The position numbers and the translations under genes were made by a program. DNA of 64,000 bases from Mycolicibacter engbaekii (GTDB taxonomy: Bacteria > Actinomycetota > Actinomycetes > Mycobacteriales > Mycobacteriaceae): the NCBI RefSeq assembly GCF_002101585.1, contig NZ_LQOT01000069.1, positions 291,875-355,874 of the forward strand, read 5' to 3'. The notes beneath the pieces were generated by a model. The model ran no database searches, had not been told where the DNA came from, and worked only from the letters and a program-made list of their open reading frames with translations. Numbering within the stretch: the stretch's first letter is position 1; every line of letters starts with the position of its first letter. This document shows, one piece after another, positions 1-7,815 of the stretch.

Positions 1-1
1 G

Positions 2-499
2 GTCGAGCAGAGCCTGCTGTATTTCGGTCCGCCGCAACCTGTTCCGACCGGTCACCACGTGGTTCCGCTGGGGCGGGCCGCGACCGTACGACCGGGCACC
101 GACATCACCCTGATCAGCTATGGCCGGCAGGTGCACGACGCGGTGGCCGCCGCCGAACAACTGGCGCAGGAGTCCATCGACGCCGAGGTGATCGACCTGC
201 GGTCACTGGTTCCGCTCGACGAGAACGCGGTGCTGGAGTCGGTGGCCCGCACCCGCCACGCGGTGGTTATCCACGAAGCGGTGCGCCGCAGCGGATTCGG
301 CGCCGAACTGGCCAGCCTGATCACCGAGAACCTCTTCGACGAGTTGGGCGCCCCGGTGCAGCGGGTAGCCGGAGCCAACACCCCCATCCCGTTCGCCAAG
401 GTCCTCGAAGACGCCTTCGTGCCCAGCTGCGACGAGATCGTCGTGGCCGCCAGGTCAGCGCTGGCGCGATCACGGGCGTCGTTGCGGGGCAGGGGATAG
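2..499 (+). CDS. 2-oxoacid dehydrogenase E1 component, beta subunit (3' part only)
   Basis: The reading frame is open from base 2, so this gene starts before the window and only its C-terminal ~165 residues are present. The visible part is the transketolase C-terminal-like domain of an alpha2beta2 thiamine-diphosphate E1 enzyme: a PLGRA stretch, ISYG, EVIDLRSLVPLD, then VVIHEA and PVQRVAG. E1 decarboxylates a 2-oxoacid and loads the acyl group on a lipoyl arm. The alpha subunit and pyrimidine-binding domain should lie upstream. A free lipoyl domain is encoded in the same operon at 6125-6352, but no E2 acyltransferase core is visible. Assignment to the E1-beta family is secure; the 2-oxoacid substrate is unknown. 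Confidence 0.85.
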   Translation, partial: VEQSLLYFGPPQPVPTGHHVVPLGRAATVRPGTDITLISYGRQVHDAVAAAEQLAQESIDAEVIDLRSLVPLDENAVLESVARTRHAVVIHEAVRRSGFGAELASLITENLFDELGAPVQRVAGANTPIPFAKVLEDAFVPSCDEIVVAARSALARSRASLRGRG

Positions 500-503
500 C
501 CGG

Positions 504-2030
504 TTGGTTCACGGGATTGCGCAGTGCGCCGAGCAGGATGCCGCCGGAGTGGCCCTGACCGACGGGACCACCCAGTGGACCTGGCCGCAGCTGAACTCGA
601 TTCTCAACCGGACTGTCAACTGGCTGACGTCGCGCAGTGTCGAACCCGGGCAGCGGGTCGCGGTGATGGCCGAGAACAGTTCACACGCTGCCCTGGCGCA
701 CCTGGCCGTCACCTACGCGGGGCTGTCCGCGGTACCGGTGAACTACCACCTGACCGCAGCCGAGACCGGCTACATCCTGCGCGACGCCGCGGTGCACACC
801 GTGCTCTGTAGCGCCCGCACCGCCGCGACCGCGCGTGCCGCCGACCCCGGCGTGACGGTGGTGGCGTGGGGAAGTCCCGATGCCGACGGCGTCGAGGACT
901 TCGACAGCGTGGTGCAACGACACGGCGACACCGAGCCGCCCAGCGACATCCGTCCGGCCAGGCCGCTGTACTACACCTCCGGAACCACCGGGCTGCCCAA
1001 AGGCGTGGAACTGCCCGAGCAGATGTTTCCGACCGGCGAGTCCATGATCGACCACGTGGACCGCGTTCGCGCCGCCCCGTTTCGGACCCCCGGTAAACAC
1101 CTGATCGTGGCGCCCATGCACCACACCGGTCCCATCACCGGCGTGCGCGGGCTGGTGACCGGCAACCCGGTGGTGATCTTGCCGAAGTTCGACGCCGAGG
1201 CCGTTCTGGCGGCCATCGCCACGCACCGCATCGAGACGACGATGATGGTGCCCACACACTTTGCCCGGATGCTGGCACTGCCCAAAGAGATTCGGGACCG
1301 CTACGACATCAGCAGTCTGCGCAGCATCATCCACACCGGCGCCGCCTGCCCCGAGCACGTCAAGAGGGCGATGATCGAGTGGTTCGGGCCGGTGCTGGTG
1401 GAGGCCTACGGCTCCACCGAGGTCGGCACCGTGACCACGATCGCCTCCGCGGAATGGCTGGCCCACCCCGGATCGGTCGGCAAGGCGCTGCCCGGCATCG
1501 AGGTGACCATCCGCGGCGACGACGGCACAGTGCTGGCTACCGGAGAGTCCGGCCTGGTCTGCGTGCAGTGGACCACCGGCCACCGGCCCGAGTACCACGG
1601 GGACCCGGCCAAGACGCGGGGCAGCTATGTGGCCGACGGAGTGTTCGCCATCGGGGAGATCGGCCATCTGGACGCAGACGGCTTCCTGTACCTGACCGAC
1701 CGTGCCTCCGACATGGTGGTCAGCGGCGGGGTGAACGTCTATCCGGCCGAGTCCGAGGCGGTGCTGCGCACCCACCCCGGCGTCAGCGATGTCGCGGTCA
1801 TCGGAATCCCGCACGACGACCTCGGCGAACAACTGTGTGCCCTGGTGCAAGCCAAGCCCGGCACCGACCCCGCCGAACTGATCGCCTGGTGCCGGGAACG
1901 CCTGACGCACTACAAGTGCCCGAATGTGGTGGAGCTCGTCGACTTCGAACTGCGCTCGACCATGGGCAAGGTCAACAAGCGTCAGCTGCGCCGGCAATAT
2001 CTGTCCGATCAGGAACCGGTGTGCCGCTGA
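504..2030 (+). CDS. AMP-forming acyl-CoA synthetase/ligase (ANL superfamily)
   Basis: A 508-residue adenylate-forming enzyme that activates a carboxylic acid to its CoA thioester. The P-loop-like motif YYTSGTTGLPKG sits near residues 156-168, the A5-type motif EAYGSTE near 300, and the C-terminal hinge and lysine region (TMGKVNKRQLRR) near 490. Length is normal for the family. The start is TTG four bases after the preceding stop; no better ATG/GTG lies in front of the conserved N-terminus. The stop overlaps the next start (TGATG). Its place before two acyl-CoA dehydrogenases suggests it primes the operon substrate for beta-oxidation-like chemistry. Substrate not predictable from sequence. Confidence 0.88.
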   Translation: MVHGIAQCAEQDAAGVALTDGTTQWTWPQLNSILNRTVNWLTSRSVEPGQRVAVMAENSSHAALAHLAVTYAGLSAVPVNYHLTAAETGYILRDAAVHTVLCSARTAATARAADPGVTVVAWGSPDADGVEDFDSVVQRHGDTEPPSDIRPARPLYYTSGTTGLPKGVELPEQMFPTGESMIDHVDRVRAAPFRTPGKHLIVAPMHHTGPITGVRGLVTGNPVVILPKFDAEAVLAAIATHRIETTMMVPTHFARMLALPKEIRDRYDISSLRSIIHTGAACPEHVKRAMIEWFGPVLVEAYGSTEVGTVTTIASAEWLAHPGSVGKALPGIEVTIRGDDGTVLATGESGLVCVQWTTGHRPEYHGDPAKTRGSYVADGVFAIGEIGHLDADGFLYLTDRASDMVVSGGVNVYPAESEAVLRTHPGVSDVAVIGIPHDDLGEQLCALVQAKPGTDPAELIAWCRERLTHYKCPNVVELVDFELRSTMGKVNKRQLRRQYLSDQEPVCR

Positions 2031-3028
2031 TGACATCCCTGGAGATCTTCGGCTTCACCGACGAGCACGGTGCCCTTCGGGAAGTGCTGCGCGAGTACTT
2101 CGCCGCCACCGCCACCACAGCGCGCCCCGACCGGTGGCGGAGACTGCTCACCGAGGTCGGCGTGGACGACCTGCTGTTCGGTGAAACCTGTTCCACCTCT
2201 GTCGAGTTGGCGATCCTGGCCGAGGAGTCCGGGGCCGCGCTGTTCGACGGTCCGCTGGTCTCTGCGGCCGCAGTCGGGCCGCTGGCCCAGCAGCCGGCCC
2301 TCACCGGCGTAGCCGAGGGCCGGCGCGCGCCCTGCGTCGCGGTGTCGCTGACCGGCTTCGGCGACGGGCAGACCGACGCCTACTGGGACTACAGCGACGA
2401 CGCCGTCGTCATCACGCAGCAAGCGGCCGCCGGCGAAACAGGGGTCGCCGTCTACGGCGCCGACGCGATCGGGCTGCAGGAGTGCTCCGGATTGGACCTC
2501 TCGCGGCCGGTCGGCCGGGCTGCCCAGGGCAACGGCCAACCACTGCTGGAGTGCGGCGAAGACGTCGCGGCCGCCATGCGGCGGCGCGCGGACCTGGTCC
2601 TGTCAGCCGAACTGCTCGGGGTGGCGCAGCGGGTCCTAGACGGCACCGTCGACTACGTCAGCCGACGCGTCCAGTTCGGCCGCACCATCGGCTCGTTTCA
2701 AGCGGTCAAACACCGGCTCGCCGACATGCTCGCCCAGGTCGAGCTGACCAGGTCGGCGGTGTACGGGGCGGCGTGGCAGCTCGGCGACGGCCCCGTGACA
2801 GTCCAGGCCGAAGTCGATCTGGCGGTGGCCGCGGCACTGGCCCGGCAGACGGCCGTCGAGGCGACCAAGGCCGCGGTGCAACTACACGGTGGAATCGGGA
2901 TCACCTGGGAGCATTGGGCGCACCGGTACCTGCGCCGGGCACACGCGGTGATCGCCCTGACCGGCGCCGCCAGCCGGCACCGCGGGCGGCTGGCCGGCCT
3001 GATCGATTTGCGGGACGGTGAGAGATGA
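2030..3028 (+). CDS. Acyl-CoA dehydrogenase family subunit (first of a pair)
   Basis: A 332-residue protein of the FadE/acyl-CoA dehydrogenase family. The C-terminal flavin-interacting part is clear: RRVQFGRTIGSFQAVKHRLADM near 220 and HGGIGITWEHWAHRYLRR near 290. The N-terminal and middle domains are compact and weakly conserved (the usual SEPxAGSD beta-domain signature is missing). I see no canonical catalytic glutamate. The start ATG overlaps the previous stop, and its stop overlaps the start of a second dehydrogenase subunit. Adjacent FadE genes of this sort form alpha2beta2 heterotetramers in mycobacterial steroid side-chain degradation, where one subunit lacks the complete active site; that arrangement is inferred here. 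Confidence 0.82.
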   Translation: MTSLEIFGFTDEHGALREVLREYFAATATTARPDRWRRLLTEVGVDDLLFGETCSTSVELAILAEESGAALFDGPLVSAAAVGPLAQQPALTGVAEGRRAPCVAVSLTGFGDGQTDAYWDYSDDAVVITQQAAAGETGVAVYGADAIGLQECSGLDLSRPVGRAAQGNGQPLLECGEDVAAAMRRRADLVLSAELLGVAQRVLDGTVDYVSRRVQFGRTIGSFQAVKHRLADMLAQVELTRSAVYGAAWQLGDGPVTVQAEVDLAVAAALARQTAVEATKAAVQLHGGIGITWEHWAHRYLRRAHAVIALTGAASRHRGRLAGLIDLRDGER

Positions 3029-4002
3029 CGCAGCACGACGCGTGGCTTTCGGAACTGGCAGCCGCCCAGGCGGTCCTGCCGGTCGAGCACTTCGTCCCGC
3101 TGACGCTGATCGGCCCGGCCATCATCGAGTGGGGCACCGACGAGCAACGGCAACGGTATCTTCCCGGCATCGCGACCGGTGAGGACATGTGGTGCCAGTT
3201 GTTCAGCGAACCGGGCGCCGGTTCGGATTTGGCCAGCCTGGCGACCCGCGCGGTGCCGTCCGGCAACGGTGGCTGGGTGGTGGACGGACAGAAGGTCTGG
3301 AGCTCCTTCGCCGATATCTCCCGCTACGCGATGCTGCTGGCCCGCACCGATCCCGACGTGCCCAAGAACGCCGGTATCACCTGCTTTCTGCTCGACATGC
3401 GCTCGGCCGGGGTGACGGTGCGCCCGCTTCGGCAGATGACCGGAAGCGAGCACTTCTGCGAGGTCTTCCTAGAAGGCGTCGAACTGCCGGCCGACACCAT
3501 GCTCGGTGCGCTCAACGACGGCTGGCGGGTGACCCTGTCCACCTTGACCGCCGAACGATCCGGGCTGTCGGGCGATTCGGCCGCCAGCGGGGTGGAGCTG
3601 GACCCCGTGCTGGCGCTGGCCCGGCGTACCGGGGCCTGGGCTGACGAGGTCGTTCGCGACCGGCTCTCGGCGCTGATCGCCACCGAACGCGCACTCACCC
3701 TGACCAACCAGCGGTTCGAGGTCGCTCCCGACGCCAAAGGCTCGATCACCAAACTGCTGCAATCCGAACTGTCCCAGCGCATCAGCGAGCTGGGCTTCGA
3801 GATCGCCGGGCCCGCGGGCGCCTACTGGGACGGCGACTCCGAACCGGCGGAGACGCATGCTCTGCTGGACAGCCGTCGCCTCACCGTCGCCGGTGGAACC
3901 TCGGAGATCCAGCGCAACATCATCGCCGAGCGGGTGCTCGGACTGGATCGCGAACCCGACTTGGAGCGCGGCCGGCCCTGGCGGGAACTGCGGCGGGGCT
4001 GA
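3025..4002 (+). CDS. Acyl-CoA dehydrogenase subunit (second of a pair), short N-terminus
   Basis: A 325-residue acyl-CoA dehydrogenase with the FAD/substrate signatures SEPGAGSDLASLATRAV (about 58-74), GQKVWSSFAD, and the C-terminal GGTSEIQRNIIAERVLGL. It starts directly at the middle of the usual N-terminal helical domain (GTDEQRQRYLPGIATGE), so about 60-70 residues seen in full-length homologues are missing. The ATG overlaps the preceding stop by four bases, which supports this start. The usual YEGT glutamate position reads AGGT, as in many mycobacterial FadE proteins. It probably pairs with the upstream subunit to give one functional dehydrogenase of a CoA ester with a bulky or branched chain. 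Confidence 0.85.
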   Translation: MTQHDAWLSELAAAQAVLPVEHFVPLTLIGPAIIEWGTDEQRQRYLPGIATGEDMWCQLFSEPGAGSDLASLATRAVPSGNGGWVVDGQKVWSSFADISRYAMLLARTDPDVPKNAGITCFLLDMRSAGVTVRPLRQMTGSEHFCEVFLEGVELPADTMLGALNDGWRVTLSTLTAERSGLSGDSAASGVELDPVLALARRTGAWADEVVRDRLSALIATERALTLTNQRFEVAPDAKGSITKLLQSELSQRISELGFEIAGPAGAYWDGDSEPAETHALLDSRRLTVAGGTSEIQRNIIAERVLGLDREPDLERGRPWRELRRG

Positions 4003-4003
4003 G

Positions 4004-4339
4004 ATGCCGACCGTCACCGTCAAGCCCTCGGGCGTCCAGTTCACCGCGGCCCCGGGGCAGACCATCATGGCTGCCGGGCAGCAGGCCGGGTACCGCTGGC
4101 CCACCATCTGCGGGGGCAACGGCGAATGCCTGGTGTGCCATGTCGAGGTGCTCGAACACCCCGAGTCGCTGTCGCCGCCGACCGATGAGGAAGCCAAAGC
4201 GGTAGCGGGAATTTCGGGCAGCCACGGCGGGCGCGGCGACCACGTTCGGCTGGCCTGTCAGGCCGGCGTCCACGGCGACGTGGTGGTGCTCAAACGCGGC
4301 GTACGCGCAAAACCGAGGACAGGAGTGGACCCCAGATGA
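4004..4339 (+). CDS. Plant-type [2Fe-2S] ferredoxin
   Basis: A 111-residue ferredoxin with the cluster ligands CGGNGECLVC (Cys-x5-Cys-x2-Cys, residues ~37-45) and a fourth cysteine in LACQAGV near 88. The spacing is that of plant/adrenodoxin-like 2Fe-2S proteins; the first spacing (x5) resembles adrenodoxin and ring-hydroxylase-type ferredoxins. It starts one base after the dehydrogenase stop and its stop overlaps the next ATG. It is a likely electron carrier for an oxygenase or for the acyl-CoA dehydrogenase pair. Its redox partner is not visible in the window. Confidence 0.85.
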   Translation: MPTVTVKPSGVQFTAAPGQTIMAAGQQAGYRWPTICGGNGECLVCHVEVLEHPESLSPPTDEEAKAVAGISGSHGGRGDHVRLACQAGVHGDVVVLKRGVRAKPRTGVDPR

Positions 4340-4776
4340 GCGCTGACCTCATCGATACCGAGATCATGGCGATGACCGACGCCGGACTGCGCCTGCTGGG
4401 CGGGCGCTGCCCCGACTGCGGTGAGACCGTGTTCCCGCGCCGGGACAGCTGCGGCAGCTGCGGTGCCGACAGGGTCGTCGAGGTCGAGCTGGCCACCCGC
4501 GGCACCCTATGGAGTTGGACCATCCAGCGGTTCCCACCGCCGAGCCCGCCGTACGTGCCGACCGGCGACGACTTCACACCGTTCGGCCTGGGCTATGTCG
4601 AATTGCCCGGCGAAGTCATCGTCGAGACCCGCCTGTCGTGTGCTGACCCGGACGGGCTGCGGATCGGCATGCCGATGCGGCTGGTCGGCATCGAAGTGCC
4701 GGCCGAAGAAGGCACCACGGCAACGACCTTCGCGTTCGCGCCGGCGGAGACGGCAGGAGACGACGATGAGCAATGA
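4336..4776 (+). CDS. DUF35 zinc-ribbon/OB-fold protein, thiolase partner
   Basis: A 146-residue protein with an N-terminal zinc ribbon (CPDC near 25, CGSC near 39) followed by an OB-fold (LWSWT, PPYVPTGDDFTPFGLGYVEL, RIGMPMRL). This is the ChsH2-DUF35/acyl-CoA-associated Zn-ribbon family that binds thiolase-like lipid-transfer proteins and shuttles or holds CoA esters. The last 11 bases overlap the start of the adjacent thiolase-fold gene, in line with a stable two-protein complex. In cholesterol degradation the corresponding pair (ChsH2 DUF35 domain with Ltp2) is a retro-aldolase; a similar role here is inference. Confidence 0.82.
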   Translation: MSADLIDTEIMAMTDAGLRLLGGRCPDCGETVFPRRDSCGSCGADRVVEVELATRGTLWSWTIQRFPPPSPPYVPTGDDFTPFGLGYVELPGEVIVETRLSCADPDGLRIGMPMRLVGIEVPAEEGTTATTFAFAPAETAGDDDEQ

Positions 4777-5914
4777 CGTAGCGATCGTCGGCATCGGATG
4801 CCGGCCCTTCGGCCGGTATCTGGACACCACCGCGCGCAAAGAGGCCGTGCGCGCCGTGCGGATGGCTCTGCAGGACGCCGGGATCGGTTGGAGCGACGTC
4901 GATTACGCCGTCGGGGGCAGCATGGACGCAGGATTGGCCGACACCCTGGTCGCCGATCTCGGTCTCACCGGCATCCCTTTCATCAACGTGCTCAACGGAT
5001 GCGCCACCGGTACCAGTTCACTGGTCTGTGCGGTGCAGGCCATCTCCTCGGGCGCGGCGCAGACCGCGGTGGTGGTCGGTTTCGACTCGCACCCGCGCGG
5101 CGCGTTCGCCATCCGCCCCGAAGCGCTCGGCCTCGGGCAGTGGTACGGCACCACCGGTCTGGCCATGACGTCGCAGTTCTTCGCGCTGAAGATTCAACGC
5201 TATCTGCACGAGTACGGATTGCCCGAGCGGCTGTTGGAGACCGTCGCCAGCAAGGCATTCCGCAATGGCGCGCTCAACCCCAACGCCTGGCGGCGCAAAC
5301 CGCTGAGCGAGGCCGACGTGCGCAACTCGATGATGTTGTCGGACCCGCTGCGCCAATACATGCTGTGTTCGCCGGGCGACGGCGCCACCGCTTTGGTGCT
5401 GAGCAGCGCCGCGCACGCCAAGCGGCATCGCGCCGACCCGGTGTACATCGCCGGCACCGCGGTGCGGACCCGTCGGCCCGGTTCGTTCGAGGTGCTCAGT
5501 CCCTCGCTGTCGGTGCGCCGCGGCGTGAGCCCCAGCGTCGACGCCGCCAAGGCGGCATTCGAGGCGGCCGGCGTGAGCCCCGCCGAGGTCGATGTGGCGC
5601 AACTGCAGGACACCGACGCCGGAGCAGAGCTCATCCACCTCGCCGAGACCGGCCTGTGCGAACACGGCGCGCAGACCGAGCTCTACGACTCGGGCGCCAC
5701 CGAGCTGACCGGGCGACTGCCGGTCAACACCGACGGCGGCTGCCTGGCCAACGGCGAGCCGATCGGGGCATCAGGCCTACGGCAGGTGCACGAGAACGTC
5801 CTGCAGCTACGCGGGCAGGCGGGGGAACGTCAGATCGGCGGAACGCCCCGGGTCGGCTTTTCCCACGTCTATGGCGCACCCGGGCTCAGCGCGTGCACCG
5901 TGCTGACCCGGTGA
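4766..5914 (+). CDS. Thiolase-superfamily protein (SCPx/Ltp-like)
   Basis: A 382-residue thiolase-fold protein. The nucleophile-position cysteine is kept (NGCATGTSSL, Cys79). The C-terminal motif reads ANGEPIGASG, so the histidine of the usual thiolase GHP motif is a glutamate (Glu331). Together with the overlapping DUF35 gene this points to the lipid-transfer-protein branch, whose members include CoA-ester thiolases and DUF35-dependent retro-aldolases. ATG at 4766 was chosen because it overlaps the DUF35 stop and begins the conserved NDVAIVGIG strand. It probably performs the carbon-carbon cleavage step of the operon. Thiolytic versus aldol cleavage cannot be decided from sequence. Confidence 0.82.
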   Translation: MSNDVAIVGIGCRPFGRYLDTTARKEAVRAVRMALQDAGIGWSDVDYAVGGSMDAGLADTLVADLGLTGIPFINVLNGCATGTSSLVCAVQAISSGAAQTAVVVGFDSHPRGAFAIRPEALGLGQWYGTTGLAMTSQFFALKIQRYLHEYGLPERLLETVASKAFRNGALNPNAWRRKPLSEADVRNSMMLSDPLRQYMLCSPGDGATALVLSSAAHAKRHRADPVYIAGTAVRTRRPGSFEVLSPSLSVRRGVSPSVDAAKAAFEAAGVSPAEVDVAQLQDTDAGAELIHLAETGLCEHGAQTELYDSGATELTGRLPVNTDGGCLANGEPIGASGLRQVHENVLQLRGQAGERQIGGTPRVGFSHVYGAPGLSACTVLTR

Positions 5915-5925
5915 TCGGAGGAACC

Positions 5926-6114
5926 GTGAAAGTCACTGTCAACCCAGACCGTTGCGTCGGCCACGGGATCTGCGAATCGCTGGCCCCCGACGTCTTCGCC
6001 GTCGGCGACGACGGGCTGGCCCATGCGGCCGAGCCCATTCCGCCCAGCCGGCACGGGGTGGTCGCCGAGGCGGTGGCCGCCTGCCCGAGCCAGGCACTCA
6101 ACATCAGCGAATAG
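5926..6114 (+). CDS. [3Fe-4S] ferredoxin, P450-partner type
   Basis: A 62-residue ferredoxin read from a GTG with a good Shine-Dalgarno (GGAGGA at 5916-5921). It carries CVGHGIC and, near the C-terminus, CPSQAL: three cysteines with the second cysteine of a 4Fe-4S motif replaced by His (CxxHxxC...CP). This is the mycobacterial 3Fe-4S type that usually reduces cytochromes P450. No P450 gene is in the window; one may lie upstream of base 1. It sits between the thiolase-like gene and the free lipoyl domain. Confidence 0.82.
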   Translation: MKVTVNPDRCVGHGICESLAPDVFAVGDDGLAHAAEPIPPSRHGVVAEAVAACPSQALNISE

Positions 6115-6124
6115 GAAGGCCGCG

Positions 6125-6352
6125 ATGGATATCCGAATGCCCAAACTCGACGTCACGATGACCGAGGGCACGTTCATGGGTTGGTTGGTCCCGGACGGTC
6201 ATCCGGTGGCCGAGGGCGAGGACCTCTACACCGTGGGTACCGACAAGGTCGAGACCGACATCCCGGCCCCGTGCGCCGGTATTCTGCGCCATGGCGCCGT
6301 CCAAGCGGACGAAACCTATCCGGTAGGCACCCCACTGGGTGCCATCGAATGA
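6125..6352 (+). CDS. Free-standing lipoyl (biotinyl/lipoyl-attachment) domain protein
   Basis: A 75-residue protein that is a lipoyl domain and nothing else: it begins MDIRMPKLDVTMTEG, has the attachment turn TDKVETD (lysine at about residue 41) and the second half repeat PVGTPLGAIE. E2 proteins normally carry this domain fused to a subunit-binding domain and a ~230-residue acyltransferase core; those parts are absent and the stop is followed at once by the next gene. With the E1-beta fragment at the start of the window it could act as a mobile acyl carrier, or pair with an E2 core elsewhere in the genome. Confidence 0.82.
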   Translation: MDIRMPKLDVTMTEGTFMGWLVPDGHPVAEGEDLYTVGTDKVETDIPAPCAGILRHGAVQADETYPVGTPLGAIE

Positions 6353-6364
6353 ACGGAGTCATCG

Positions 6365-7813
6365 ATGGCTGACCCGCGTTTTCGGGAAAGTCCGTTTCTG
6401 ACCGGGCATCACCAGCCCAACCGGATGGAAGTCAGTGCTCCCGACCTGTTCGTCGAGGGCGAGCTTCCCGATGACCTGGCCGGGGTGTTCTACCGCAACG
6501 GTGCTGAGCCGCTGTATCCGCCGACCGACGAGGACTACCACTGGTTCGACGGCGACGGCATGGTCTACGCGTTCTTCATCGAAGACGGCCGGGTGTCCAT
6601 GCGCAGCCGTTGGGTCCGCACCGAAAAACTGGAGCTGGAGCTCAAGCACGGCCGGCGGCTGTTCGGGGTGCTCGACAATCCGGCGACGACCGACCCGCTG
6701 GCCCGGGGTACCCGCTACAACACCGCCAACACCAACATCATCCTGCACGGCGGGCGCCTACTGGCGCTGATGGAGGGCGCGCCACCGGTCCGGCTGGAGC
6801 CGCGCACCCTGGACACCATCGGCGAAGAGCACTACGGCGGGGCGATCACCACCACGTTCTCGGCGCATCCGACGGTCGACTACACCACCGGTGAGCTGAT
6901 CAACATCGGCTCGGTGCCCTACCGGCCGGGCGACGAACCGGCGATCCACTACGAGGTGGTGGGTTCGGACGGGGATCTGCTGCGCTACGAGGTCATTCCG
7001 ATACCGCATCAGACCCTGATGCACACCTTCTTCGTCACCGAGAACCACGTGGTCTTTCCGGTGACACCGCTGGACATCAGCGTGCAGCGGGCCATGGCCG
7101 GCGGGCCGATGGTGGCCTGGGACCCGGAACGGCCCACCAAACTCGGCGTCATGCCGCGCACCGGATCGGCGGCCGACGTGCGCTGGTTCGAAGCCGCGCC
7201 GCGGCACATGATGCATCAGGCCAACGTGTGGGAGGACAACGGCCGCATCATCGCCGATGTGGCGGCCGCGGAAGGGACCGCGCTGTTTCCCGACGTGCAC
7301 GGCAACCGGCGCTCGCACGCCGAAACCCAGCAGAGCCTGCGTCGCTGGACGATCGACCCGAGCGCGGGCACCGATGTGGTGGACGAGCGGATCATCAGCG
7401 ACCACGACATCCAGTTCCCGCGTCCGGACGACCGGATGATGACCCGTCCGAGCCGAAACGTCTTCGCCAACAGCAACCTGCATTCGGTCGACGGTCGCGC
7501 CGACGGCATGGATTCGGTGCTGCGCGTCGACACCGAGACCGGGACCGAGGACGTCTACCACTTCGGTGACGGAGCTGCCGCCGGAGAGCTCATCTTCGCT
7601 CCCCGGGTCGGCGGGCGTGACGAATCCGACGGCTATGCAGTGACATTGGTGCACCGGGCCGGTGCCGCCGAGACCGAGCTGGTGGTGTTCGACGCCGGCA
7701 ACCTCGCGGACGGGCCGCTGGCGCGGGTGCGCATCCCGTTCCGCATCCCGAGCGGATTCCACTGCAACTACTACAGCACCGATAGCCCGCTTTACCGGCA
7801 GGCGCTGGGATAG
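6365..7813 (+). CDS. Carotenoid oxygenase family protein (RPE65/lignostilbene dioxygenase family)
   Basis: A 482-residue non-haem iron cleavage dioxygenase. The four iron-ligand histidines are visible: His168 (SAHPTVD), His220 (LMHTFF), His284 (HMMHQANVWED) and His466 (SGFHCNY). The N-terminal blade FYRNGAEPLYPP and HWFDGDGMV are typical. The family cleaves a carbon-carbon double bond of carotenoids, apocarotenoids or stilbenes with O2 to give two carbonyl products. Two aldehyde dehydrogenase genes follow immediately, fitting removal of the aldehydes. Which polyene or stilbene is cleaved is unknown. Confidence 0.9.
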   Translation: MADPRFRESPFLTGHHQPNRMEVSAPDLFVEGELPDDLAGVFYRNGAEPLYPPTDEDYHWFDGDGMVYAFFIEDGRVSMRSRWVRTEKLELELKHGRRLFGVLDNPATTDPLARGTRYNTANTNIILHGGRLLALMEGAPPVRLEPRTLDTIGEEHYGGAITTTFSAHPTVDYTTGELINIGSVPYRPGDEPAIHYEVVGSDGDLLRYEVIPIPHQTLMHTFFVTENHVVFPVTPLDISVQRAMAGGPMVAWDPERPTKLGVMPRTGSAADVRWFEAAPRHMMHQANVWEDNGRIIADVAAAEGTALFPDVHGNRRSHAETQQSLRRWTIDPSAGTDVVDERIISDHDIQFPRPDDRMMTRPSRNVFANSNLHSVDGRADGMDSVLRVDTETGTEDVYHFGDGAAAGELIFAPRVGGRDESDGYAVTLVHRAGAAETELVVFDAGNLADGPLARVRIPFRIPSGFHCNYYSTDSPLYRQALG

Positions 7814-7815
7814 CC

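Noticed and set aside
681..2036. 451-residue minus-strand frame opposite the acyl-CoA ligase
   Set aside because: Composition is Gly/His/Arg/Val-rich as expected for an antisense shadow of high-GC coding DNA; the plus-strand frame has conserved motifs throughout.
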